Shown one piece after another: positions 6,157 through 11,467 of a DNA stretch of 11,467 bases. Source of the stretch: Pseudomonadota bacterium (GTDB taxonomy: Bacteria; Pseudomonadota; Gammaproteobacteria; Burkholderiales; Burkholderiaceae_C). The first letter of the stretch is position 1, and each line of letters opens with the position of its first letter. The notes below the pieces were generated by a model. It searched no databases and had not been told where the DNA came from. It worked only from the letters and a program-made list of their open reading frames with translations. Where the stretch lies: positions 1 through 11,467 of the forward strand of contig JAFAGF010000199.1 in assembly GCA_023422975.1 (NCBI GenBank), read 5' to 3'. Both the position numbers and the translations under genes were made by a program.

Positions 6157-6594
6157 ATGAACCATTCCGAAGACGCAAAAAAGAAAGTGGCAGAAGCAGC
6201 CGACGCCACCAAGGATGCGGTGAAAGATGCTGCGGCCACCGCCAAGGCCAGCGCCAAAGAATTTGCACAAGAGGCCGAAGCATCGGCCAAGGAAGCCATG
6301 CATACCACCCGGGAAGCGGCGCGCAACGCATTCGACCAAGCACAGGACGGCATTCGCGCTGTTGAAAAAGAACTCAGCCCAGCGATTGATGATTTGACGG
6401 CACGCGCCCAAGAGTTTTGCAGCAAAAGCATCAACTTCTGCGCCGAAAGCTCTGACCGCGCTCGCCGCCAATTCCAGCAAGCCGCGGAAAGCACCACACG
6501 TTATGTGGTCGAGCAGCCCGGCAAATCCATTTTGATGGCTGCCGCAGCTGGGGCCGCAGTGGCCGCAGCTTTCCTCATGGGCCGCCGCCGTTAA
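6157..6594 (+). CDS. ElaB/YqjD/DUF883-like Ala-rich membrane-anchored protein
   Basis: The 145-residue protein has a long Ala/Lys/Glu-rich amphipathic helical body (about 5–115) built of AKxxA-like repeats. It ends with YVVEQPGKS, a C-terminal membrane helix (about 123–141) rich in Ala and Gly, and the positive stop MGRRR. That tail layout matches the ElaB/YqjD/DUF883 family, which in E. coli includes stationary-phase inner-membrane proteins that can bind ribosomes. The repetitive helical body also resembles LEA-like or phasin-like low-complexity proteins, so similarity searches may be confused by composition. Two cysteines (88 and 95) sit in the body. The start ATG at 6157 has only a weak GAGAAAGA upstream. 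Its place between DUF1328 and BON genes supports an envelope-stress role, by inference. Confidence 0.75.
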   Translation: MNHSEDAKKKVAEAADATKDAVKDAAATAKASAKEFAQEAEASAKEAMHTTREAARNAFDQAQDGIRAVEKELSPAIDDLTARAQEFCSKSINFCAESSDRARRQFQQAAESTTRYVVEQPGKSILMAAAAGAAVAAAFLMGRRR

Positions 6595-6615
6595 GGCGCC
6601 TTCATTCCCCCTCGG

Positions 6616-6657
6616 GGTGCACTACCAATTGGAACTTCGTGCACCTCTTTCTTCCAA
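6616..6657 (+). promoter_or_regulatory. inverted repeat and possible ECF-type promoter before the BON gene
   Basis: GGTGCAC (6616–6622) and GTGCACC (6639–6645) are perfect inverted arms 16 nt apart. Overlapping them, GGAACTT (6631–6637) equals the sigmaE −35 consensus as I know it, and TCCAA (6653–6657) lies 15 nt on, where TCTRA-like bases would be expected. Against this, the predicted transcript start at about 6663 would fall within the ribosome-binding site, leaving a very short leader. Treat it as a weak candidate. Confidence 0.3.
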
Positions 6658-6672
6658 CGCAGAAAGGCAACT

Positions 6673-6993
6673 ATGAATAAAACCACCCGTGCTATTGCTT
6701 TTGCAACCTTGGTCGGTGCCACCATCATTGGTGCCACAGGCTGCTCTGTGGCCCGCAATCAGCAAACGGTAGGCTCCTATGTGGACGACGCCGGCATCAC
6801 GACCGCAGTCAAGGCCAAGTTTGCCGAAGACAAGACGGTGGCCGCTACCTCTATCAGTGTGGAAACTCTGAAGGGCACCGTTCAGCTGTCGGGCTTTGCC
6901 AAGAGCCAAGCTGAGAAAGACCGTGCAGAATCACTGGCCCGCAGCGTCAAGGGTGTTGCGGCCGTACGCAACAGCATCGTGGTACGCCCCTAA
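6673..6993 (+). CDS. BON-domain lipoprotein (OsmY/DolP-related)
   Basis: This 106-residue protein has an N-terminal signal peptide (1–23) ending in the lipobox-like ATGC, with Cys24 the probable lipidated residue. The −3 position is Ala rather than the usual Leu/Val/Ile. Serine at +2 would favour outer-membrane sorting. Residues about 36–106 form one BON domain: DDAGITTAVKAKF, then VETLKGTVQLSGFAKS and RSVKGVAAVRNSIVV. BON domains bind phospholipid or envelope surfaces, and OsmY and DolP support outer-membrane integrity under stress. This protein has one domain where OsmY has two. An AGAAAGG ribosome site lies 5 nt before the ATG. It is last in the small-gene run and its transcript should stop at 7049–7080. 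Confidence 0.94.
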   Translation: MNKTTRAIAFATLVGATIIGATGCSVARNQQTVGSYVDDAGITTAVKAKFAEDKTVAATSISVETLKGTVQLSGFAKSQAEKDRAESLARSVKGVAAVRNSIVVRP

Positions 6994-7015
6994 ATACAAA
7001 CATTGCATGTGAGCG

Positions 7016-7032
7016 ACCTTTGCACAAAAGGT
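7016..7032 (+). other. small hairpin in the 3' UTR of the BON gene
   Basis: ACCTTT (7016–7021) pairs with AAAGGT (7027–7032) around GCACA. It lies 17 nt before the terminator stem and may protect the 3' end. It has no T-run of its own. Confidence 0.35.
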
Positions 7033-7048
7033 AGCAGCACTTGCCCAC

Positions 7049-7080
7049 AATGCCGACCTTCCCAAGGTCGGCATTTTTTA
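7049..7080 (+). terminator. intrinsic terminator after the BON lipoprotein gene
   Basis: A perfect 12-bp stem, AATGCCGACCTT (7049–7060) with AAGGTCGGCATT (7064–7075), closes a CCC loop and runs into six T residues (7074–7079), then TATTTTCC. It closes the three-gene stress cluster. The next gene starts 32 nt later. Confidence 0.92.
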
Positions 7081-7111
7081 TTTTCCAAACTCCTCGCTAA
7101 GCTACGCCTCT

Positions 7112-8200
7112 ATGCGCGCTTTTAACTGTGATCACTGCGGACACCTGGTGTTTTTTGAAAGCACCACCTGTGTGCACTGCGGCTCGACGCTGGCGTTTGT
7201 GCCTGAGCACATGCGCATGGCCGCCTTGCAGCCTTCTGGCAACACGCCGGACATGTGGGAGCCTCGCTCACCCGCATGGCAGCCCCCAATGCCTCTGCTG
7301 CGCATGTGCCACAACCGCAGCAGCCAAGGCGCTGCCTGCAACTTCACCACCGATGCAGACGGCATGCAACCCTATTGCGTCTCTTGCCGCCAAACCCGCT
7401 GGTTACCCAATTTTGAAAACCCACAGAACCTGCTGCGCGCCCACAAGCTCGAACACGCCAAGCGCTATCTTTTTTACACGCTGTCCTGCTTGCAGCTAAC
7501 TTCATTGCAAGGTCTGCCTGCCCCCATTTTTGATTTTTTGGAAGATCAGACGGGTCAGGCCCCCGTGATGACGGGCCACGCCAACGGCACCATCACCTTG
7601 AACGTTGCCGAAGCGGACGATGACGAGCGCGCCCGACGCCGTTTGTCCATGCTGGAGCCCTACCGCACCCTGCTAGGGCATTTGCGCCACGAATCTGGAC
7701 ACTTTTTTTGGGATGTGCTGATCAAAGACTCCGCATGGCTGACACGTTTTCGCAGCCTGTTTGGTGACGAGCGCCAAGACTATGCACAAGCCCTGCAAGC
7801 CCACTACGCACGTGACCCTGCCGGGCCTGCGGGCTGGCAACAACAGCATATCAGCGCCTATGCCGCCGCACACCCTTGGGAGGACTGGGCAGAGACATGG
7901 GCGCATTACCTGCACACCATGGACTTGATGGAAACCGCCGCCAGCTACCGGGTACAGCTGCGCCTACCGGGGCATTTGACCAGTTGGCCACCGATGGAAG
8001 ACCCATTCACCCACATCCAGGCACCGTTTGAAAGCATCCTGCAGCAGTGCGTGCCGCTCACCCTGATGCTCAACAGCCTCAACCGCAGTCTGGGGCATAA
8101 CGATGCCTACCCCTTTGCACCCTCGGCCGGGGCGGTGGCCAAACTCAAGTTCGTCCATGAGGTGGTGGTGCAGCACCGCATGCAATGGGCTGCAGCCTAG
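7112..8200 (+). CDS. zinc-ribbon plus HExxH putative metallopeptidase (Peptidase_Mx-like)
   Basis: This 362-residue protein has no signal peptide or membrane helix and is probably cytosolic. An N-terminal zinc ribbon is formed by Cys6/Cys9 and Cys20/Cys23. A second cluster, Cys66/Cys76/Cys89/Cys92, lies within residues 64–95. Residues about 105–355 contain HESGH (193–197), a classic HExxH zinc-protease motif, followed by HPWEDWAETWAHYLH (254–268), where Glu257 or Glu261 could be the third ligand. This arrangement is what I recall for the putative zinc-binding metallopeptidase (Peptidase_Mx) proteins with an N-terminal zinc-ribbon domain. The substrate is unknown and activity is inferred only from the motif. 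There is no clear ribosome site before ATG 7112. The start is supported by the cysteine motif lying at residue 6. It converges with coaD, 45 nt apart. Confidence 0.82.
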   Translation: MRAFNCDHCGHLVFFESTTCVHCGSTLAFVPEHMRMAALQPSGNTPDMWEPRSPAWQPPMPLLRMCHNRSSQGAACNFTTDADGMQPYCVSCRQTRWLPNFENPQNLLRAHKLEHAKRYLFYTLSCLQLTSLQGLPAPIFDFLEDQTGQAPVMTGHANGTITLNVAEADDDERARRRLSMLEPYRTLLGHLRHESGHFFWDVLIKDSAWLTRFRSLFGDERQDYAQALQAHYARDPAGPAGWQQQHISAYAAAHPWEDWAETWAHYLHTMDLMETAASYRVQLRLPGHLTSWPPMEDPFTHIQAPFESILQQCVPLTLMLNSLNRSLGHNDAYPFAPSAGAVAKLKFVHEVVVQHRMQWAAA

Positions 8201-8245
8201 GTCTTGTACGGCAATGACCCTGGCACCCTTCAAGGATGGCTGGCT

Positions 8246-8737
8246 TTAGCGAGCCACCTTCCCCAGCAAGGCTTGCAGCACCGCAGGCGATACAAACTTG
8301 CGCACTTCATCGCCACCCAGCGTTGCAATTTCACGCACCAAGGTGCTGCTGATGAACATGGTTTCCGCACTGGGCGTCAGGAACACGGTCTCTGCTTCAG
8401 GCAACAAATGCTTGTTCATGCCCGCCAGCTGAAACTCGTAATCAAAGTCGGTGCCTGAGCGCAGCCCACGCACCATCACCTTGGCGCCCTGCTGCACCAT
8501 AAAATCACGCACCAGACCTTCAAAGCTTTCCACCCGCACATTGGGCACATCGGCAAACACCGCACGTGCCAGTGCCATGCGCTCGTCCAAGGGGAACATG
8601 GTTTTCTTGTGGTGAGCGGTAGCCACGCCCACCACCACCGTGCCAAACATGGCGCTGGCGCGGCGGATCATGTCTTCATGCCCCAGCGTGATCGGGTCAA
8701 ACGTGCCGGGATAAACGGCAACCACGTGTTCGGCCAT
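8246..8737 (-). CDS. coaD: phosphopantetheine adenylyltransferase
   Basis: The 163-residue cytosolic enzyme transfers AMP from ATP to 4'-phosphopantetheine, giving dephospho-CoA, the penultimate step of coenzyme A synthesis. Visible motifs are YPGTFDPITLGH (9–20), with the nucleotidyltransferase T/HxGH signature at 17–20, and HHKK (42–45). The chain continues with VRGLRSGTDFDYE (89–101), MNKHLLPE (107–114) and ISSTLVRE (129–136). Length matches the E. coli enzyme (159). Two start codons are possible. The upstream ATG at 8749 would add META, but ATG 8737 has GGAG placed 6 nt before it and yields MAEHVVAVYPG, so 8737 is chosen. It is last in the minus-strand M16–M16–rsmD–coaD block, separated from rsmD by a repeat hairpin, so it may have its own promoter. 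Confidence 0.97.
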   Translation of the reverse strand: MAEHVVAVYPGTFDPITLGHEDMIRRASAMFGTVVVGVATAHHKKTMFPLDERMALARAVFADVPNVRVESFEGLVRDFMVQQGAKVMVRGLRSGTDFDYEFQLAGMNKHLLPEAETVFLTPSAETMFISSTLVREIATLGGDEVRKFVSPAVLQALLGKVAR

Positions 8738-8743
8738 AGCAGT

Positions 8744-8747
8744 CTCC
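8744..8747 (-). promoter_or_regulatory. ribosome-binding site favouring the second ATG of coaD
   Basis: On the minus strand GGAG lies 6 nt before ATG 8737. It overlaps the alternative upstream ATG (8749–8747). This supports the shorter 163-residue product. Confidence 0.65.
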
Positions 8748-8775
8748 ATGCTTTTACTCAGTGATGAGCGGGCAT

Positions 8776-8800
8776 TATGCCTGCGGAGGTTTTAGGCATA
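8776..8800 (-). promoter_or_regulatory. inverted repeat in the coaD leader
   Basis: TATGCCT (8776–8782) and AGGCATA (8794–8800) are perfect inverted arms 11 nt apart. On the minus strand GGCATAATGCC follows, containing a CATAAT box (5 of 6 to the −10 consensus). An operator around a coaD promoter or a leader hairpin are both possible. Confidence 0.35.
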
Positions 8801-8803
8801 AAA

Positions 8804-8842
8804 ATAGCTGCTAGCGCTTATGTGACAAGCGCTAGCAGCTAT
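8804..8842. repeat. perfect 16-bp hairpin of the Comamonadaceae-type AGCTGCTAGCGCTT repeat
   Basis: ATAGCTGCTAGCGCTT (8804–8819) and AAGCGCTAGCAGCTAT (8827–8842) are exact reverse complements around the 7-nt loop ATGTGAC. It lies in the gap between rsmD and coaD. On the minus strand the stem is followed by five T residues, so it can serve as an intrinsic terminator for the rsmD transcript. The same core appears in split form at 2065–2148. I recall this sequence as a common dispersed intergenic element in Comamonadaceae genomes. Confidence 0.88.
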
Positions 8843-8862
8843 GAATTTAAAGATTCAGGTTT

Positions 8863-9585
8863 TTACACGCTGATCTTTTTCAACAGATGGGCGTGCACGG
8901 CACCCGCCTTCAAATAACGGTGCTGCTGCAACCCGAACGCTGCCAACTCTTCATCCGTCCATGCCTTGGGGGCTTCCAGATAGATCCAGCCGTCGCTCGC
9001 CACTGCATGGGCCGCGGCCTTGATGGCCGGTGCAAACAGCGCTTCGGCGCCAAAAGGCGGGTCCACAAAAATGGCATGCCAATGGCCCGGCGCACTTTGT
9101 GTCAACGCAGCAATAGCATCGCCGCGCTGTACCTGCACGCCTTCGGCTTTCAGCTGCTGCGCCAGGCGCTCCAGCTGCTGTGCCAGCCCTGCATCGCTTT
9201 CCACCAAACGCACCTGGGCAGCGCCGCGCGATGCGGCTTCAAAGCCCAAAGCGCCGGTGCCGGCAAAGGCATCCAGACAGCGCCAGCCACCCAGGTCCTG
9301 GCCCAGCCAGTTGAACAAAGTCTCGCGCACCCGATCGGGCGTGGGGCGCAGGCCCGGACGCTGGGCCACTGCCAAGCGTGTGCGGCGCCACTGGCCGCCG
9401 ATGATGCGCACCTCACCCGCACCGCCGCTGCCAGGTTTGGCGGGCTTTTGCACCTTGCTGCCCGGTTTTTTGCCTGCGGCCACGGCCAATGCTTCGGCTT
9501 CGGCCTGTTTGAAGGCTTCACGCTTTTTCAGGCGCGCTTGCAACGCCAGTGCTTCTTCGATCGTGCGATAACTGTTGCGACCCAT
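8863..9585 (-). CDS. rsmD: 16S rRNA (guanine966-N2)-methyltransferase with N-terminal extension
   Basis: RsmD methylates G966 of 16S rRNA in the assembling 30S subunit using S-adenosylmethionine. The core begins at residue 59 with VRIIGGQWRRTRL, followed by GLRPTPDRVRETLFNWL (78–94). The SAM-binding motif DAFAGTGALGFEAASRG lies at 105–121. The catalytic DPPF (175–178) takes the NPPY/DPPY position typical of N2-guanine methylases. The protein has 240 residues, against about 200 in E. coli. The extra ~55 residues are N-terminal: a charged Ala/Lys/Glu helix (8–38) and a K/P/G-rich linker (39–57). The ATG at 9585 shares its A with the TAA of the upstream M16 gene (TAATG) and has GGGGA upstream, so the long form is probably the translated one. 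It is translationally coupled to the M16 protein by position. Confidence 0.95.
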   Translation of the reverse strand: MGRNSYRTIEEALALQARLKKREAFKQAEAEALAVAAGKKPGSKVQKPAKPGSGGAGEVRIIGGQWRRTRLAVAQRPGLRPTPDRVRETLFNWLGQDLGGWRCLDAFAGTGALGFEAASRGAAQVRLVESDAGLAQQLERLAQQLKAEGVQVQRGDAIAALTQSAPGHWHAIFVDPPFGAEALFAPAIKAAAHAVASDGWIYLEAPKAWTDEELAAFGLQQHRYLKAGAVHAHLLKKISV

Positions 9586-10937
9586 TATTTCTTTTCCCCT
9601 AACACCACGGTCACCATGCGATCCGGCTGGATCGCACGCTGCATGGCGCTGCGCACATCGTTCACGGTCAAGGCTTCGATCTTGTCCGTCCAGTGGTCCA
9701 AATAGTCCAAGGGCAGATCGTTCCAGGCAATATTGGCTACATTCGCCAACAGCTTGCGGTTGCTGTCGATGCGCAGCGCAAAGCTACCAATCAGATTGTC
9801 CTTGGCATCACGCAGTTCTTGCTCCGTAGGGCCTTCGGCGACAAACTTGGCCAGCGTCTCTTGCGCCACCTGGCGCGCTTGCTCTGCCTGGTCAGGGCGG
9901 GTTTGCAGACTGACCACAAACGCACCCGCATGCAACCCTGGAGAGAAGCTGCTGGAGACACCGTAGGTCAGGCCGCGCTTTTCACGCACCTCCTCCATCA
10001 GGCGCGAGACCAGCCCGCCGCCGCCCAGAATGTGGTCGCCCACCAGTAGCGCCAGAAAGTCCGGGTCATTGCGCTTGATGCCCGGCTGGCCAATCAGCAC
10101 CTGCGCCTGTGCAGACTGAAAGGGTATGCGGATATCTTGCGCCGCTTTCAGCGCTGGCACCTCCGCTACGGCAGGCAGTGGCTGACAGCCCTTGCCATCA
10201 TCCTTGGGCAATTGCGCCATCAGTTGCGTCACCAGCGCATCGGCTTGCGCTTTGTCGACCGCCCCCACCACGCTGACTTTGGCGCGGCACGCCTGGATGT
10301 ACTGGTCATGAAACGCCTGCATCGCTTTCACATCGATCTTGGACAGCGTTTGCTCCGTGCTGCGCCAGCCATAGGGATGGCCGCCATACACCGCCTGGGT
10401 AAACGCGCGGCCCGCCACAGTGCCGGGGCGGGTGTTGGACTCCGCAATCGAGGCGCTCCAGCGCGCACGGTCACGCAGCCACACATCGGCGGGCAAGCTG
10501 GGGTGGGCAATCTGGCGGGCCGCCAGCTGTACCGAACGCTGCAGCAGGTCCGGCACGGTCAGACTGCGCAACGAGTAGTTGAAGCTGTCTTTGCCCGCCC
10601 CGGCGCCAAACGATGCTCCCAAGTCTGCCCAGGCTTCGCCCAAGGCGTTTTCATCCAGCGCGGGCAGCTTGCCCTGCGCCTTCACGCCCTTGTCCGTCAT
10701 CATGGCCAATGCTGTGGCCAAGCCTGCTTGTTCCTGGGGTTCACGGCGTGCACCGGCATCAAATGCCACCTGAATGTCCACCATGGGGATGCTGGGGCTT
10801 TCCACCAGCCACACCTTGGCACCCGAAGGTTGCTGCCAGTGCTGGATGGGCAACACCGCCCAGGCGCTATTCACACCAAAACCGGCCAAAGTGCAAGCCA
10901 GCCAAGCGCTGGCAGCTATTGTTTTCGTCTTCATCAT
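9585..10937 (-). CDS. M16-family peptidase-like protein lacking the zinc site (probable partner subunit)
   Basis: This 450-residue protein has a signal peptide (about 1–27, ending NSAWA), so it is exported to the periplasm. Two M16 halves are recognisable. Where active members have HxxEH, as in GLAHFLEHM, this one reads GLATALAMM (72–80). Both zinc histidines and the catalytic glutamate are therefore replaced by Thr75, Met79 and Ala78. The C-terminal half keeps the substrate-binding segment SRLMEEVREKRGLTY (311–325) typical of M16 partners. This fits the non-catalytic subunit of a heterodimeric M16 protease whose active subunit would be the gene just upstream (stop at 10955, 17-nt gap to this ATG). 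Two ATG codons (10937 and 10934) follow a TTG at 10940. The first ATG is chosen, with a weak GAAAG upstream. rsmD overlaps its stop codon. Confidence 0.94.
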   Translation of the reverse strand: MMKTKTIAASAWLACTLAGFGVNSAWAVLPIQHWQQPSGAKVWLVESPSIPMVDIQVAFDAGARREPQEQAGLATALAMMTDKGVKAQGKLPALDENALGEAWADLGASFGAGAGKDSFNYSLRSLTVPDLLQRSVQLAARQIAHPSLPADVWLRDRARWSASIAESNTRPGTVAGRAFTQAVYGGHPYGWRSTEQTLSKIDVKAMQAFHDQYIQACRAKVSVVGAVDKAQADALVTQLMAQLPKDDGKGCQPLPAVAEVPALKAAQDIRIPFQSAQAQVLIGQPGIKRNDPDFLALLVGDHILGGGGLVSRLMEEVREKRGLTYGVSSSFSPGLHAGAFVVSLQTRPDQAEQARQVAQETLAKFVAEGPTEQELRDAKDNLIGSFALRIDSNRKLLANVANIAWNDLPLDYLDHWTDKIEALTVNDVRSAMQRAIQPDRMVTVVLGEKK

Positions 10938-10954
10938 CAAGCTTTCGGTGCAGT

Positions 10955-11467
10955 TCAGTGCTGGAGCGTGTTCGCATCTACCGCCGATGCGGGGCGTGCG
11001 GCCTGACCCGCAGGGCGTGGCTGGGGCACCAGCGTGCCCACGGTCAGCTGGTCATCCCCAAAGTACTGTCCCGCCACGCGCTGTACATCGGCAGCGCTGA
11101 TGTCCATCAAGGCTTTGACCAGCAGATCATCGGCATTCACCGGCATGCCCATCACCCAGTAATTGCCCAGCCCCTGGGCTTGGCCCATCACGGAGTCGCG
11201 CTCATAGATTTGCGAGGCCAGCCACTGTGTTTTGACGCGCTGCAGCTCTGCAGCGTTCACGCCATCTTTGGCTACGCGCACAATTTGTGCACGCAGCGCT
11301 TTTTCCAGCTGGGCTGCGGTTTTGCCCTTGGCGGGCACGCCCGTCAGCATAAACAGTGCAGGCCCGCGCCCCATGATGCCGGCCGAGCTGCTGGCGCTAT
11401 CGGCCACGCGGTCCTTGCCCTGTACCAAGGCGCGCTCCAGACGGGCGCCGTCATAGCCGTCCAGCAC
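10955..11467 (-). CDS. M16-family peptidase, C-terminal part (5' end outside window)
   Basis: The frame is open to the right edge and stops at 10955–10957, giving 171 residues of the C-terminal half. Segments such as ALFMLTGVPAKGKT, a KDGVNAAELQRVKTQWLA helix and YERDSVMGQAQGLGNYWV are typical of the second M16 domain. The tail, PQPRPAGQAARPASAVDAN, is Pro/Ala-rich low complexity. The HxxEH region, if present, lies beyond the window, so activity cannot be judged here. Tandem M16 genes with one active and one inactive member are a known arrangement, and the downstream gene is the inactive type. This one is therefore inferred to be the catalytic subunit. Confidence 0.88.
   Translation of the reverse strand: MLDGYDGARLERALVQGKDRVADSASSSAGIMGRGPALFMLTGVPAKGKTAAQLEKALRAQIVRVAKDGVNAAELQRVKTQWLASQIYERDSVMGQAQGLGNYWVMGMPVNADDLLVKALMDISAADVQRVAGQYFGDDQLTVGTLVPQPRPAGQAARPASAVDANTLQH

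Noticed and set aside
8201..8245. Possible terminator between the metallopeptidase gene and coaD
   Set aside because: Only a weak 5-bp pairing (TGGCT/AGCCA on the minus strand) is visible and no T-run follows in either direction.
8887..9705. Long plus-strand open frame opposite rsmD
   Set aside because: It is antisense to rsmD and runs into the M16 gene. Composition is Arg/His/Cys/Phe-heavy, with no ribosome site or family signature.
10137..11006. Plus-strand open frame of 289 codons opposite the M16 genes
   Set aside because: It spans the junction of two real minus-strand genes and has a low-complexity Arg/His-rich translation, so it is a shadow frame.

Overview
The window reads as a chromosomal segment of a betaproteobacterium, most likely Burkholderiales, family Comamonadaceae. 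This is inferred from three things. The gene orders gpmA–ctpA–moeB and M16–M16–rsmD–coaD match what I recall for that group. The protein sequences have a betaproteobacterial flavour. A hairpin repeat with the core AGCTGCTAGCGCTT, which I associate with Comamonadaceae intergenic regions, occurs at 8804–8842 and in a degraded, split form at 2065–2148. No transposase, integrase, phage gene, CRISPR array, tRNA or rRNA was seen.

Left part (1–2952, plus strand): the 3' two thirds of gpmA (glycolytic phosphoglycerate mutase), ctpA (exported PDZ/S41 C-terminal processing protease) and moeB (E1-like adenylyltransferase for a sulfur-carrier protein). An intrinsic terminator lies between ctpA and moeB and ends only 12 nt before the moeB start codon.

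Centre (3039–5665): a compact signalling locus with three genes. They are a stand-alone receiver protein (+), a NarL/FixJ-type response regulator (−) and a CHASE3-type membrane histidine kinase (+). The kinase and the NarL-type regulator are divergent over a 152-bp gap. The receiver gene and the NarL-type regulator converge on a 21-bp perfect-stem bidirectional terminator.

Right of the kinase terminator (5919–6993): three small envelope or stress-type genes encoding a DUF1328 membrane peptide, an ElaB/YqjD-like Ala-rich anchored protein and a BON-domain lipoprotein. No intrinsic terminator was seen between them, and they are bounded by terminators at 5699–5722 and 7049–7080. Several inverted repeats and one possible ECF-type promoter lie in their leaders. 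The position suggests, but does not prove, that the kinase/regulator pair controls them.

Next is a zinc-ribbon plus HExxH putative metallopeptidase (7112–8200, +). It converges with a minus-strand block read from the right edge: the C-terminal part of one M16 protease, a second M16 protein that has lost its zinc-binding motif, rsmD (16S rRNA m2G966 methyltransferase, start codon overlapping the M16 stop) and coaD (coenzyme A synthesis). No intergenic stretch exceeds 300 nt; the longest is 5666–5918.

Most of the window is conserved housekeeping sequence. The best candidate for something little described is the central three-protein phosphosignalling locus with its adjacent stress trio and dyad-rich leaders.
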